Shown one piece after another: positions 46,901 to 63,604 of a stretch of DNA of 64,000 nt. The notes under the pieces are model-generated. The model was not told the origin of the DNA and made no database searches. It saw only the letters and a list, made by a program, of their open reading frames with translations. Origin of the DNA: Ascaris suum (Eukaryota > Nematoda > Chromadorea > Rhabditida > Ascarididae); the NCBI GenBank assembly GCA_013433145.1, contig CM024188.1, positions 2,356,001 through 2,420,000 on the forward strand, read 5' to 3'. Made by a program: the position numbers and the translations under genes. Position 1 is the stretch's first letter, and the number at the start of each line of letters is the position of its first letter.

Positions 46901-48439
46901 AAGAAGAGAAAAATGAATTTCTTGATAGCCAGTTTTGAAGCAGCATTTAAAAAACGTTTCATCATGTGACCCAGTTATCCTAGTCGCAAAACATTTTCAG
47001 TGCACAGAAAAATGAGGCACATCATTTTATAATTCACAGTATTATATACTCAAATAAGTCTCGGATTCCTTCATCGTTCATAGGTAGTGACAAGTCAAAC
47101 TTTTTGATTGCAGCGGCGCCTTCATAAATTGTTGGATTTTTTCGCACAAATTGGATCGTTTCATCATTTTTTTTTTTTTTTTGCGGCCATCAAAATGTGA
47201 AGGCGATAGAGAGAGGACGTAATATATAGTCGGCAACATTTGAAAACGAAAAACCTACAATGGAGCGTTGTCGAAAATTGATTTAAAATAACATGATTTA
47301 TCAAAACAACACAAATACGAATCTTCTATACAATTATGTACAAAGAGTTTGATGAAGAAGAAATAATTCGGAAATTTCTACTGTCGAACTTTCAGGACTT
47401 TCAGGATATAGCCGATCACATATTGCTTTTAATAAGGATCGAAAAAAATTATAAGCATCATTTGCGATATCATACGTATAGATTTCGCTGAGTATCGCGC
47501 TAAATTTATTCACTTCAAATGTTGATTTTCGATGAGTGAAAATTTACAACATTAAACGAGGAAATTTCTCATCATAATAATTAAAAAGAACAGAAAAAAA
47601 AATTTTTTTTTCATAAATTTTTCATGTAATACTTTTTAAATTTTTTTTTTTGCATAAAAATTTTCAATTTTTTTCATATAAAAGATTATATAATATTAAA
47701 AAAAAATTTTTTTTTTGTAATACGATCGTAAAATTTATAAATTCATTTATGAGGAATCTATAATAGGCGACCTTTCGAGTGATAAATTTCCTAATAAAAA
47801 TTAAAAATTCGAAAAATTTCTCAAAAAATTATTTTGAGGAAAATTTATTTTGAAATAAAATATCAAACATAAAAATATAAAAATATATTAGAAATGAGAT
47901 GAAAACGATTAGAGAACGATTAGTGCATATAGTGGTGAATCGACATTCGAGATACATATTAACGAACGATGTAGACTAAATGCGCATCTCAAATGGCAGC
48001 ATTAAGAAATTTATAAAACAACCTTCATTAACGCTGAATTATAACACTTGCACATGCCAATAATAATGTTCGAACATAAAACAATGCAAACCTATTTATT
48101 TACAAACGATTTTCAACATTATTGTAGAACTTTCAAGTAAAAACAAGCAATTTCAAATTAGTTGCATTTATTTCCGAAATATTTGGAAATATATGTTCTA
48201 TGTTCAGATCTAATTATCTTCTACAACTCTTCTGACAATTTTCCTATGAACGGAAATAAATTCTCATTCGTGATCCCCTGCAACAGCGCAACATTGCAAC
48301 CCTTTTTATACAAGCCAGATAGAAAATATTACTCCTCACAATGGACACAGTAATTGGTATTTATCATTGCCTGCTGAAGGCGGAGCATCATAATGCTCCG
48401 AAAAGAGATCAAAGAGTCCTGGCAGAGTTATTACAACAG

Positions 48440-48610
48440 TTATTTTTCGGAGAAATACCATAACGGCGAGTGTTTACCACAGCACATCTCCATGGCAGTC
48501 TTGAGCCGTCTTGTTGGATGCGCCACATTTCGATCGTTATAAGCGTTTGCACACATGATCAACATAGGCAGAATGTCTTGAAGTGACGCAACAAAGAGGG
48601 AGCCGATTTG
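48440..48610 (-). other. Possible coding exon or gene relic
   Basis: An open frame of about 56 codons on the minus strand with balanced codon use (LPMLIMCANAYNDRNVAHP; ends WYFSEK and TAA). Its GC content is higher than in the surroundings. No acceptor is visible at its 5' end and no family is recognised, so it may be a pseudogene fragment. Confidence 0.25.
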
Positions 48611-50590
48611 TTATATAACGACTATAGCGAAAATGGCCATGAAAGAGGGAACTATGTACGTATGTCACAAAAAAAAAAAAAAACGGCACACAGAAAATAC
48701 GCCAAAAATGATGAAAGTTTTTCGGGTAATTTCATTTTATGACCGTCAGGAAATTAGTGACATTTATTTGCCTAGAGTTCCAGTTTAGAGCACTTCACTT
48801 CCTCTTGGTACACTGTGCACTCGTCAGTATAAGCAAAAAAAAAAAAAAAAAAAAAACTACGAAGAAGTGAAAGTGTGCAAAAAATTGTCATACAACTTGA
48901 ATGATTTCAACAATAGATTGTCTTCAAATTTATTCGGGAAAACATGCCTCATTTTCCTTATATTGCTTTCCACTCAAGCAGTTCAATTTTCTCAATAAAT
49001 GCTATATTTCAAAAAGAAAAAGAAAAAATCTCTAGTCAGCTAAACAACCCCCCCCAAAAAAAAGTCTTCTTCTTTTAAGCTTTTGGTTCTAATTTTTTTT
49101 TTTTTTTTTTGCAATATTATCACATATTTCGTTTAATTCTCAAATATATCGTATCTCTATAGAAGCGAATAAAAATAATGTTTGGTATTTTGAGAAATCA
49201 CTTTTTCACTATTTACAGAAATCACCCGTTATTTAGAGAAATCACTTTTTCAGCATTGATGTAACTATAGAAGAAAATTTAATTTTTTAATTTTTTGAAT
49301 TAACATCCGACATAATCGAAAATCGTCATACTTAACGACTCACTATTATTAAATCATATCCTGAAATCTCGAAAAGCGAAAACACATTAGTGATGAGTAT
49401 TAATAAATCAGTGCAATCATCAGAAAATTGTCCATTTCGAGAGAGTGCTAATATTTGAAATGCTCATCGCGAATTTTCATTTCTTCAGTGGAATAACGAT
49501 TGACGCTTATGACTGATTCGCTGTCTCCTCAATTTATGACAATGATTGACTGGTTTTTATTGGTTGTCTGTCGTTGACGTTTTAAAAATTTCTGAAGAAT
49601 TTCAATGATTATTTAATTATTCAAAATCTATCAGTGCATAAGGACGAATTAACCTAATCGGAGCGCCGAAACTGTTTTTTTTTATTCGTATCTAAAAAAG
49701 AAGTTGACTTGGGAAAAGAGAATCAAATAATGTTCGGGTCGGACCAAGTCATATTTGCTCAAATAGTTGGAGCAGATGATTTTTGAAAAGCTCATGAAAA
49801 CAACTAGTCTCATTGTGCAATGCGGGATATTGCGCTGGAGGTAAGAGATTCCTTTAAAAAAAGCTCAGGCGGCTGCGAAGTTGCGTTAGAAATTCGGCAG
49901 CTGTTGAACACAGACAATTGATTTCTTGCAATCTTTTGCTTAGCACAATGAGCTATTTATAGCTACGTTGATAAGTCTATAATATTACGGCTTCCTCGTT
50001 ACTTACTTCGTAGGCCTTAAAAAGAAATTGTTGACAACTCGCGACAGGTGGGCAATTCTTTACGAAATTTTGCATAAATTTTTGTTACTTGTTCAAATAC
50101 TTTGAAATGATTTGCAGTAACATGTTTCAACTGTTACTTCATAAAATTTAAAGTAACTTAGCATCTGCTATATACAAGGCGCTTGCATATGTATAATTTT
50201 TGTTGGGTATTTCCAGGCGCTTTTTACTGCTTCTTCAAATACTCTTAATGGCATTTAGTGCAAAAATTATGTGACATGACGGCAATATTTCAACTTCCAC
50301 TCTTTTCTGAGTACAACTGAGGGCATTAGCATGATTTTCGTTGTCTGCTTTTTCGACGCATTCATCAATCGCTTTAATGCTCTCTGTCCTTCTTTCAACA
50401 ACTTTGCGTGCACTCATCTACACGATAGATCAACTTCAACTATGCGAAGTTTTGCTTGCGTTACGCCAACCTCATTTGTCATTAACACTGAAGCGATAGT
50501 CTGCATATGTTGTTGAAACTATGAGGATCTTGTACTTAATATGTCATTCATTTTTTCTTTGGAGAGTTTTTATTTTTGAGATTTTAGCCG

Positions 50591-50703
50591 ATGTATCATT
50601 GGTTAGTAAAATTTATCTGTTCGGTGTGCGTGTTATATCCGTGCTATGCCGTTGCTGAGTCGATGAATGAAAATGAAGAAGTTGCAAGGAACGAACTCTA
50701 TAT
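50591..50703 (+). CDS. Candidate first exon of a secreted peptide or protein
   Basis: ATG just after a GAGATTTTAG acceptor (suited to trans-splicing). The 37 codons read as a signal peptide (KFICSVCVLYPCYAVA) with a plausible cleavage after AVA, then an acidic stretch (ESMNENEEVARNELY). A donor AT|GTGAGG ends it in phase 2; a stronger GTAAGC lies five bases on but only after an in-frame TGA. A following exon in the right phase is available at 51475. The function is unknown; a neuropeptide-like precursor is one possibility. Confidence 0.35.
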
Positions 50704-51474
50704 GTGAGGTAAGCAAGATTCAACATTTGCTATATAAGCTTCTGCAATTAATGACTAGAAGGACGTGCTATTTTCAAGTTGTGACCAGAACCGTAAAATC
50801 ATATAATACAGAATAATAAATCACAAGAAATCACGGTCTGTACTCGGCAGTTGCCGAAACTTCTATGCAGTAATGTAACTGCAAGTTATGTAGTTTCGCA
50901 TTCAGCGAAAAAAAAAAACACCCATATTGCACAAGAGACACAATTATTTTCGCACATCATTTGAAATTCATCGCCTCTAATCCGTTTTGGAGACATTGCT
51001 GAATATTTTGGAAAATATTGCAGAGAGTTTTCGTTTGCATTTTATGCTTTGTAACGTTTATGTTAGAATTTCGCTTAAACCTTAAGTTTAATGCGATTGC
51101 AAACTCTATGCATTTTTCAGCTTACAGAAAAAGGGCGATTAAAAAAATGATAGTATCATAGCCAATAAATCTTTGCGTTCATTTTTTTTTCTAGTCTCAA
51201 TACAATTCTGCATTATTTCTGCATACAATGTTGCGATATTAAAGGAACCGCTTCCTGTAATAAAGTGTCGTACTCTAACTGTGCTCTGTAATGAATAACA
51301 CTTCTATTACTGTGATTTCTCCACTTATGATTAGATTAATGTATTGGGCATCGGAATATGCCTCTTAATTCCTTCATAGTAAACCTTGCTTGTAAACATC
51401 TAATAGAAAGAAGACTTAAACAGATGGCCATTCTGTCTTTGAGAATTCAGCTATAATAGGAAATCCATTTCTAG

Positions 51475-51622
51475 CGCTTTCAAAGACCACCCATGGGAAA
51501 ATGCGTTTATAATGAAGACCCCTCCTAACCATAAATTCGCCCTCCTTTCTTCGAAATCTTGCAAAAATGCAAGATTCCCCTCTAAACTCGGGGAGGACAG
51601 AAGATCCCGATCACATCTATGA
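51475..51622 (+). CDS. Candidate second exon of the same secreted-protein gene
   Basis: After CATTTCTAG|, entered in phase 2 to match the exon ending at 50703, it is open for 48 codons to TGA. It is basic and includes SCKNARFPSKLGEDRR, with dibasic sites but no RFG amidation signal. If joined, the product is about 86 aa. The link rests only on phase and splice motifs. Confidence 0.25.
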
Positions 51623-52351
51623 AAGAAAATAAGAGCTGAGATATTATGAACAATCAGTTTACAGATATATCAGAAATACGTACAACATGGCAAACAGTGA
51701 TGGATTAAGAATCATTTGCCTTTAAGCAAGACCGACATTTATACTGACGAACGATATAAGTGGAGGTGTTGGAAGTTGTTGCAAAATTCGTTGTTAAGCG
51801 GCATAAAATATAAAGCTGTGTAAATTTTATTGTTATGAACTTAATCTTGTGAACTTAATTCTTTGCTATAAAACTGTACACGACTTTTCTCATATTCGCC
51901 TCTTAGGAATATTTCAATTTGCTCTTTCCAGCAATTGACGTAAATGTCAGTTTCAGCTCGCCAAAATGTGCAAGTTTGGAATTTACTCTATACCGATATC
52001 GTTAATATATTCACAGCCTCATTTTTCAAACTATATTTGAGTCATTTCAATGTACATTTACTCTACTGCTACTCTCATCTGTTGAATTCGTATTTGCGAA
52101 TTGTTTAGCTCTTTCTCATTATTTATGCTCACACATATTTTGTATGTTCTTCTATTTCAAAGTTCTGGAATGAATAAATAAATAATTGAAAATTACGCTT
52201 GCATCAGATAGAACAAATCTTTGAACAAAGAAGAAGAAGGTGAAATAGGAATCCGCTTAACCACATGCTAAGGATTAGCTCACGCAATTACTCAAACATC
52301 GCAAACACTGTAGCTATGAAGACGAATAATAAAATCACCTAGCAAAAGCAG

Positions 52352-52435
52352 GTAGGTATTAGAGTTACACCTGTATCAGATGAAATAGATGCTTTTTGGA
52401 GCGATATGGACGACGAACAATTGAGTAAAGGTTGA
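52352..52435 (+). other. Exon-like acidic C-terminal ORF
   Basis: After AAAAGCAG|, 27 codons to TGA (TPVSDEIDAFWSDMDDEQ in the middle) have a coding look. It is entered in phase 0, which does not connect to the exon at 51475, so its gene is unknown. Confidence 0.22.
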
Positions 52436-54670
<2,235 letters not shown>

Positions 54671-55139
54671 AGTGTAAGGGTCAGCTCCCCTTGGCTCGTC
54701 TAGTCGTCCATGTCTTCTTTAGGATCTGCACCATCTGTTGAGATGCGGTCGAGAATTGCGAGACAACATAGGTACAAGGGCAAACAGTTTACCACAGTTA
54801 TACAATAAGTTGAAAAACAAGCAGGGACTCGTTCACAAGAATGGCTTCGACCTTCTGCACGATCCCGTAGTCGGACACGGCGAACCCCACGCGGCTTCCG
54901 TCCACCTCGCGCACTGCAGCTGCCACACATGGACCACTCGGTTTTAAGACCAGTATAGAAGCTGGAATGAATGCATGAGCACATCAATCCCTTTTATATC
55001 CTCCCAGTTCTGCCTCAGGCTAATCTCACGAGGCATGCAGCGCGGGTGTTTAATCTGTATATATGCTTTTGACCTTCTTTGACTTACCTTGTACGGCCCA
55101 CTATTTCCAGTTCATCCATAGCCGAGTGATTTATCTTAC
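54671..55139 (-). repeat. GC-rich duplicated segment, copy 2, with intact spliced ORF
   Basis: Second copy of the segment at 16531-17000. On the minus strand ATG at 55119 begins MDELEIVGRT, exon 55088-55119 ends AAG|GTAAGT, and TTCATTCCAG| leads into 54700-54961, which in matching phase 2 is open to a TAG, ending STDGADPKEDMDD (97 aa in total). Copy 1 has MDEMEIVGLT and a premature stop. The middle of this frame is rich in Arg, Cys and Ser while another frame has strong codon bias, so the true product may use a different junction or the gene may be decayed. Because the intron is kept, this is a DNA-level duplication, not a retrocopy. Confidence 0.5.
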
Positions 55140-55201
55140 ATCGGAACAAAAAAGTGCTTAATACAGTGCTAGTAAAGGTTGCTTTTCATTGGTCTCCTTG
55201 A

Positions 55202-55387
55202 ATGACGCTTTATGAGCTGGAAAATTCTGAAATGAACCACAAGCGATGCTTGCTTAATGAACGCATGCTGAGTGCTCCAGGTGCGAAGTGGTCAGGACTT
55301 CAAAGCGTCATAATTCGCGACAGAGGCATGCTTCAGGAAATCAGCATAAACCGCATTAAGCCACTTAACGCTTCTGTAGGGAAATGA
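55202..55387 (+). CDS. Putative small ORF next to duplicated segment copy 2
   Basis: 61 codons (MTLYELENSEMNHKR... to ASVGK) with more even base use than the flanks. No splice site or family recognised. It lies just outside copy 2 and has no counterpart next to copy 1. Confidence 0.2.
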   Translation: MTLYELENSEMNHKRCLLNERMLSAPGAKWSGLQSVIIRDRGMLQEISINRIKPLNASVGK

Positions 55388-56850
<1,463 letters not shown>

Positions 56851-56859
56851 GAACGTGCC

Positions 56860-57650
56860 AGTAGTTTGCGAACAACCGAAAACCGTTCAAAAACTTCCGA
56901 AACTGATCGACGTTTCCGATTTTAAGAGTCCATGAAAAATGCGGGAGTGGCTTCGCCCAGACTCCGAATTTCATATTCTCTTATGTTTGCATAAACTTCG
57001 TTCGCTGAAGAAACTGTTCAGAAGCCCCGAAATCCGAATACCGTGTAAGTTCGAACGCTCCAGAATTTCTGGAACCTCTGAAAACCCCCAGGGACCCCGA
57101 GGATCATTCGGGGATCTCCGAAGATTGGTGTCCGAAATGCCTGAGCTAGTGTGGCTCCTCGAAAGAATTTCGCTTCCAAGCTCCAGAGATGATTCTCTCA
57201 AGAGTCTCCGAAAATTGTTCTTACACCCTCCATTTGTGGGTTCCCGAAGTCTGAGGCTTCGAACGTCGTTCAAAAGTTCTCAAAGTTGGGGGCATGAAAT
57301 GTCGAAGCGTAGGTGCCGAGTGAGTTTCGCTTAGATGCCGCAAAAAGTTCGACAGCGCTCGAATTTGGAGAGAATCCAAAAATCGTTCGGAGGCTCCAGA
57401 CTCTGAGGGGAGACCGAACGTCGGAGACTCCTGAGGACCGTTCAGAGTCTTGAATGTGAGCTAGATTTTGCTCTATGAAGAATTTCGTTCGAGAGGCTCA
57501 GAAGTCCGGCAGCCCCAGATTTCGAAGCCCGAGAACCGCTTGGATGCCCTCGGCCTCAGGGGTTCACGAATTCCAACGACCCTTAGAAACCGTCCCGCGA
57601 CCTCCAAATCTCGGAGACTCGCGAAGTTCCGAATCCTCAAAGCCAAAAAT
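56860..57650. repeat. Degenerate palindrome-rich GC island
   Basis: About 800 bp of GC-richer DNA built from variations on CCGAA, TTCGAA, CTCCGAA and GAGACTC, with short near-palindromes such as CCAGAATTTCTGG and CCCCGAGGATCATTCGGGG. Overlapping long ORFs occur on both strands (56939-57334 +, 56971-57273 -, 57468-57761 +, 57473-57766 -), all rich in Arg, Ser and Leu, as expected from such a repeat. I interpret it as an old, diverged short-period satellite, not a gene. Confidence 0.6.
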
Positions 57651-58959
57651 TGTGACATTAAGAAATTTAATTCTCTGCAAGTGATATCTGAATCGCTGAT
57701 TATCTGCTTTATATGCACATCAGAAATGATTGGACTAAAGCAATTCATAGTGACAACTTGAAGCACCGAAATAAACCGGAATTGTGTGGGTGCCAGTCAT
57801 TGATGAGAACTCAGTTTTTATTCGCCACTCAACAGTGATGATCATCTCGCATTGTATTCAGAGTATTTTCGAGGCTTTTTTTTTTCTTTTTTGTAAATAT
57901 TGGAAGAAAATTTTGATATTACAAAGAAAATGGATTGCATTTTTTTTTTTTCAAAAATTAACGTCGAAATTCAATTAATTGCTTCATAGTTCGTTCCTAT
58001 GAAAATTAATTGTTGAGCGAAATTATATGCTTGAAAAAGTAATTGAAATATTATTGCCGACATAAATGCTTTCATCTTCAAGAAGAAAATTTTCCGCTTA
58101 TGAAGTGATTGAAGCGAGTTGCAAGCTTTTAAACGTTCAATAATAGTCGTTGAAAATTTTATGAAACTTACGAGCGATACAATGTAGTAGGTTTTTGAAG
58201 GCGAATAAACCTATTATGTACTTTTACTTGAAAGTAGGAGAAGTCGGATATAATTTTCGAGGATAATTTGAAAGAAATAAGTGGAAAATTTCAGCGTTAA
58301 AATGAATATAACAAGATGAATTTCGAAATTCAACAAGTTAGAAATAACGATTCTAATAGTTAGATTAATTTCTTTGATAGTTGAGTTATACAGCTGATAA
58401 TCAATAGATTGATTAGACAGTTTTGATAGAGTAACGCATTCACTCTAAAATTGGAATCAATCTTTTCCAACAAAACAATCTGAAAATGTGTATTTTTGTA
58501 AAACAGATATAAAATATTTTCAATACCTATCTATGAAGTATAAAAGTAGCGCTTCATCAAGTATTAAAAGAAAATATTATTTCCTCGATTATGAAGCATT
58601 GTTTTCAGGCGATCTAAAAGAAAAAATAGTGTTTATACTTCCTCAGAGATGCCAATAACAAGAACATATTCTCGCCGACAATGAAGCATCGAAAATTTTT
58701 GCCATCGATATTCTCTGAGGGCTATTTTCACACGTTTCGCTCTCAATCGCTTCATTTGTACCGTTCAGAAAACTAAGCGTAAACCATCCGAACTCTATCA
58801 ACCGCCTCCTTCCATCCCTCCAATATCCTTCTCGAATTTTTTTTTTTTTTAATATCGAAAGAATGTAGATCATCAAATTAAGGTATATTAAGCGCTATGC
58901 AATGTTCATATTGGCATCATTCAATTGTTAAGTGGCATGTCACACAGAGTGAATCGGGT
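57651..58959. other. Upstream region of the 58960 gene
   Basis: AT-rich. A minus-strand ORF at 58643-58876 is open but unsupported. No other structure seen. Confidence 0.5.
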
Positions 58960-60432
58960 ATGGGTGACAGCGCGTTGTCGCGTTTGTCGATTCCCGAAAT
59001 TCGTCGCGAAGTGCGCAATCGCGGTATGTAGAATTACCGTCATGTCGTTTTATACGCTCATCGCTCAAAGCATGCGAGCAATAATGCGCAGGTGCTTAAA
59101 CGCTGGAAATATCACACAAATCTCTATTGAAATAATTCAACTTCAACAGCATAATGCTGCAATTTCTTCCCTAATTTGAACCTGATTTTAGCGTATCGCT
59201 TTAATGATTCTATCGAATTGGCCCCGTTGAGTGATTTTATTGATTTGTTCGCAAGTATTTGCTGCCGATTGGCAATGTGCACTCGCTTGTGTGGCGCTCG
59301 TTGTGTCTAATGTTATGTGGCTGATGGTGACGTTGTGTTTGCATTTCACCTCATTTCTTAAATGCTCATTCTTTAACGATACGTTGCATCTGTATTTCCT
59401 CTTACTTTTTATATCTTCAATATTTTGCATATTTGTTTCTCGAGGACGAGGGATTTCATAGCTCCTGGGCTACGAAGTAAGCTGGTTCATGGTCTACGAC
59501 TACGCGAACGGGAAATTCGAGGCACGGCCACAAGAGAACGAAGCCGTAGCTGTTTTCTCACCGGATATGGGGCTCCGTGATCCTTTGACCGGCCAAGAGG
59601 GTGATCCGTGGACCTGTCGCATAAGCATCAAGTTAGTGCTTATGAAGCACTAAAATGCCAGAGGCACAGCTGTCGGCGGGGCAAAGCAACAAGTTAGCGT
59701 ACTGCCAACACCGCATTGGAGCTTTGAAATGAGCAAAAAGAGGATCTGCATTCATCAGGCCGTGGAAAAAGAATCACAGATTGCACTCCCGTGTGACGGG
59801 ACCATGATTGCATGGATTCCCCCACCCTCTTGGGCAAGGGGCAACACCATTTCTAGGCCACGGTTCCTCCATCCCATATTTTGTTGCATCCCCTGTTGGT
59901 TTTATATTTCGTATTAGCATACTCATATTTATTCATTTCACTTACATAGAGCTGTTATAACGCCGTAAAAAATGTCGTATATTTCGTGGGTATGCGTCGA
60001 TGTCATTCTTCAATAATCTCGTCCTTACTAAAGGGTTTCCCCACTCCGACATTTGTGACGGTTTTTTTAACACGCAGAAAAGCGAAAGCGAATGCTAGAG
60101 CACGTTGTGAATCTCGATTGTGCCGCTGTAATATTAGAAAAACCAAACTTTTTACCTCTCTTTACCATCAAATAGTTCTCCAAATCAACTTAAATTTTCG
60201 GTGATGATAGGGAGTGCGGGAACTTCCAGAAAAAATATTCGTATCATCTGAGACTAAATTAGTGGCACAACGTTTGAGTCACCCTGTTTCCGTTCCATCC
60301 AATACTTCGAACTGCAAAATTTTGGTTGACCGCCAGTTGGACAGTCTAAACCATTCAGCCTCAAACGAATTCGTGAAGTCGTCCCCAAAAGCTTTGGACC
60401 ATTTGAAGGCTACCGCATCTAGAAGTCGATAA
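58960..60432 (+). CDS. Unknown single-pass membrane protein, five-exon model, about 181 aa
   Basis: Exons 58960-59023, 59256-59326, 59462-59600, 60078-60127, 60211-60432; all phases agree (546 nt). The N-terminus is MGDSALSRLSIPEIRREV, then one membrane segment assembled across two introns (CALACVALVVSNVMWLM joined to LLGYEVSWFMV), then an acidic region (ANGKFEARPQENEAVAVF) and a hydrophilic C-terminus ending LKATASRSR. The first two junctions are the strongest: CGCG|GTATGT, and ATG|GTGACG joined to TTTCATAG|. The exon 3 end is uncertain: GAGG|GTGATC (used here), or ATCAA|GTTAGT at 59631 with a different continuation. Another in-frame ATG at 58897 is possible. Introns are 83-477 bp, much shorter than in the two large genes. 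No family is recognised. Confidence 0.45.
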
Positions 60433-61240
60433 TCTTGTACTTCAGGTTGTTATAATCGTAGCCAGTGGTCAAATTGCCACTAGGAATGCAAGTGTTCCCA
60501 GAGCACAATCACAACTTCCGTATCACAGAGGTTTAAGTGGCGTTCGATGGATGTAGGCATGTGGTGTGTTATCGATTGCGTTGCAGTTGTGCATTGTGCA
60601 TCGAATCACAAGACATCATTGCATCACCGGCTTGTTTAGTGCTGAAAAGATAGCGCTAACTCTCGTGCAATATTGAAGTGAAGGGGAGGTGGTATGCTTG
60701 ACCATTGTTGATCGTTGCATTTGTTGTATTCATAGCGACGACTTGACCTCAATTTTAACGATCTTAAGTGCAGGTATGCTTCGAGGTGTAACATCCCCGT
60801 GATGTATGGTTTGTAACGTGCCAGGTATCATATATCACGGTCCTGCGGGACCTAAAATTGTGGCAGTGAAGTTTTGCTCTCTGACAACAACGCATCTTAC
60901 GTTTACTTTGTCCAAGGTACATCTGGTAAATTCTCGTCACCTCTTTCTGAATGAAGAATCGACGCAATGGAAATTCGTTTTGGATCTGGGTTAAGTCAAT
61001 CTTGGTCGCGTTCGGGAGCAAGATGTGGGCCGAATTTATCCGTTGTTTATATCGAGATGGGCTAAGCCCAATCCTTGGTGGGCTGTAGCCAGTCTCTAGA
61101 CTCAGACAAAGTTGAATCGGCGGCCGTTGGTTTTTATTTCTATCGTTTTTTTTTTTTTTTTTGTTGTTATTGTTGTAGTTGATGAGGTTTTGTAATTGCC
61201 TGCTGTTTTGTGTGCACCAATTATTGCTGCAGTTAGAATA
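60433..61240. other. Between two unknown genes; possible stray exon
   Basis: Plus-strand stretch 60823-60911 is exon-like: acceptor GTGCCAG| and donor TCCAAG|GTACAT, open reading with IIYHGPAGPKIVAVKFCSL. The minus strand at about 60901-60986 is also open (DPKRISIASILHSERGDEN) between a CCCAG| and AAA|GTAAAC. Only one, or neither, can be real; I could not attach either to a neighbouring gene. Confidence 0.3.
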
Positions 61241-62446
61241 TTAAAGCATTTTCGCAAATTGTTGAAAGCTCCAAGCCTGGGAAAGAAATGTTCTTCTCCT
61301 GAAATCCGAAAGGGTCCCTTCACTTTCTTTTTTTTCCTGGCCGGAAATTCATTACCCAGTAACCACTGCCGATAGTCAAATTTTTCATCACATCGTCCTC
61401 TTACTTGGTTGCATAGTAAAGGATGCCAAAAATGTCCTTTTTGGCTAATGGATTTCTCCCACTTTTTTTCACCGTTTCTGACCATATGCCCACAAATATG
61501 AACACAGGTGATGAGGTAATAGCGCGTAAAACATAGGGTATAGCTCGGTTCAGGCAAACGTCCATTACGGATCGTCCTATGCAAGTAATGGAATGTGGAA
61601 TATGTCCGAGGCCGTTTATCCCATTCTGTAAAGGAAAACGTAATGTACAGTAGTCGTAAGGGGAGGGGGGGGGATATTTAAGGACCATTAAGAGGTTCAT
61701 ACTTGCACATATCACAAAATTTTTCACATAGGGGGGGGGGGGGGGGGGGGAGGGGCTGCTTTCAATAATCGAACGGCTAGATTTATGCATTTGGTATAAA
61801 ACTAATGGAAGGGATGTATAGCGGAACATCACACTTGCAACCTTCACAACCGTTGTGAAATCGTTGATGGTTTAGTTCATTATCGTGGGGGGGGGGGGGG
61901 GAGGGGGGGGGGTAGCATCATGCATGTTTTAGTTACTTGCCTATAAATGGCCTCTATTCATATAAAGCAAATGCTAGTAAATGTTATGAACGCAAATTTT
62001 GACTAAAAGTAATATAAGACAATGTGAGGTGAGGAGATTTAATAAGTATAGGTTTCCTGTGATAAAGTATGGGGCTGCATATTTAAAGCTAACTGCAATA
62101 ATTTATGCGGTAAAATGAGAAGCATTTTGCTTCCGGCGTCTAAGTGCATAGACTTTTTGGTCTTCGTGAATTATCTGCGTTCTAGTTATCCGACTTGGAA
62201 GCAGGAGGTGATGCTATAATTACTTACGTTTGGAGCCATTGCTTGAAAAACGAATTCATAACCGACATTTTCGAATAATTCGCTTGTTGTGTGTCATGCG
62301 GAATTTCCCTTGATGGTTAAAATATATCGCAAATGAATTACCTCTCTTCCAGCTTCCATAATTTCCGCACTTCTCTCTAGTGGAATGTGGGATGGGGGAG
62401 GGGTAAATTTCAAGTTGTCGTAATCGGCGACTTCAAGGTCTCGCAT
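61241..62446 (-). CDS. Unknown small protein, three-exon model, 127 aa
   Basis: Exons 62342-62446, 61405-61625, 61241-61298, 384 nt, phases 0 and 2 match. The first exon gives MRDLEVADYDNLKFTPPPSH with high-quality codons and ends GAG|GTAATT. The second, after TTTCCTTTACAG|, includes a hydrophobic segment (IPYVLRAITSSPVFIFVGIW) and ends CCAA|GTAAGAG, the best donor nearby. The third ends SFQQFAKML and TAA. A middle open stretch at about 62220-62275 with a good donor (AAC|GTAAGT) may be an extra exon but does not fit by phase. Exon 2 is also open in another frame, so the frame choice rests on exon 1. Family unknown. Confidence 0.4.
61660..61912 (+). repeat. Cluster of long G tracts in the intron of the minus-strand gene
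   Basis: G runs at 61665-61673, 61731-61750 and 61887-61912 (the last broken once by A). On the gene's own strand they are C-rich pyrimidine tracts, the nearest of them 40 bp upstream of the acceptor at 61625. Confidence 0.9.

Positions 62447-63604
<1,158 letters not shown>

Noticed and set aside
56939..57766. Overlapping 97-131 codon ORFs as genes
   Set aside because: They lie in a degenerate repeat, overlap on both strands and show Arg/Ser/Leu bias without motifs.
61401..61847. The 148- and 160-codon minus-strand ORFs as single-exon genes
   Set aside because: They run through G/C homopolymers and an intron; only the part 61405-61625 is bounded by good splice sites.
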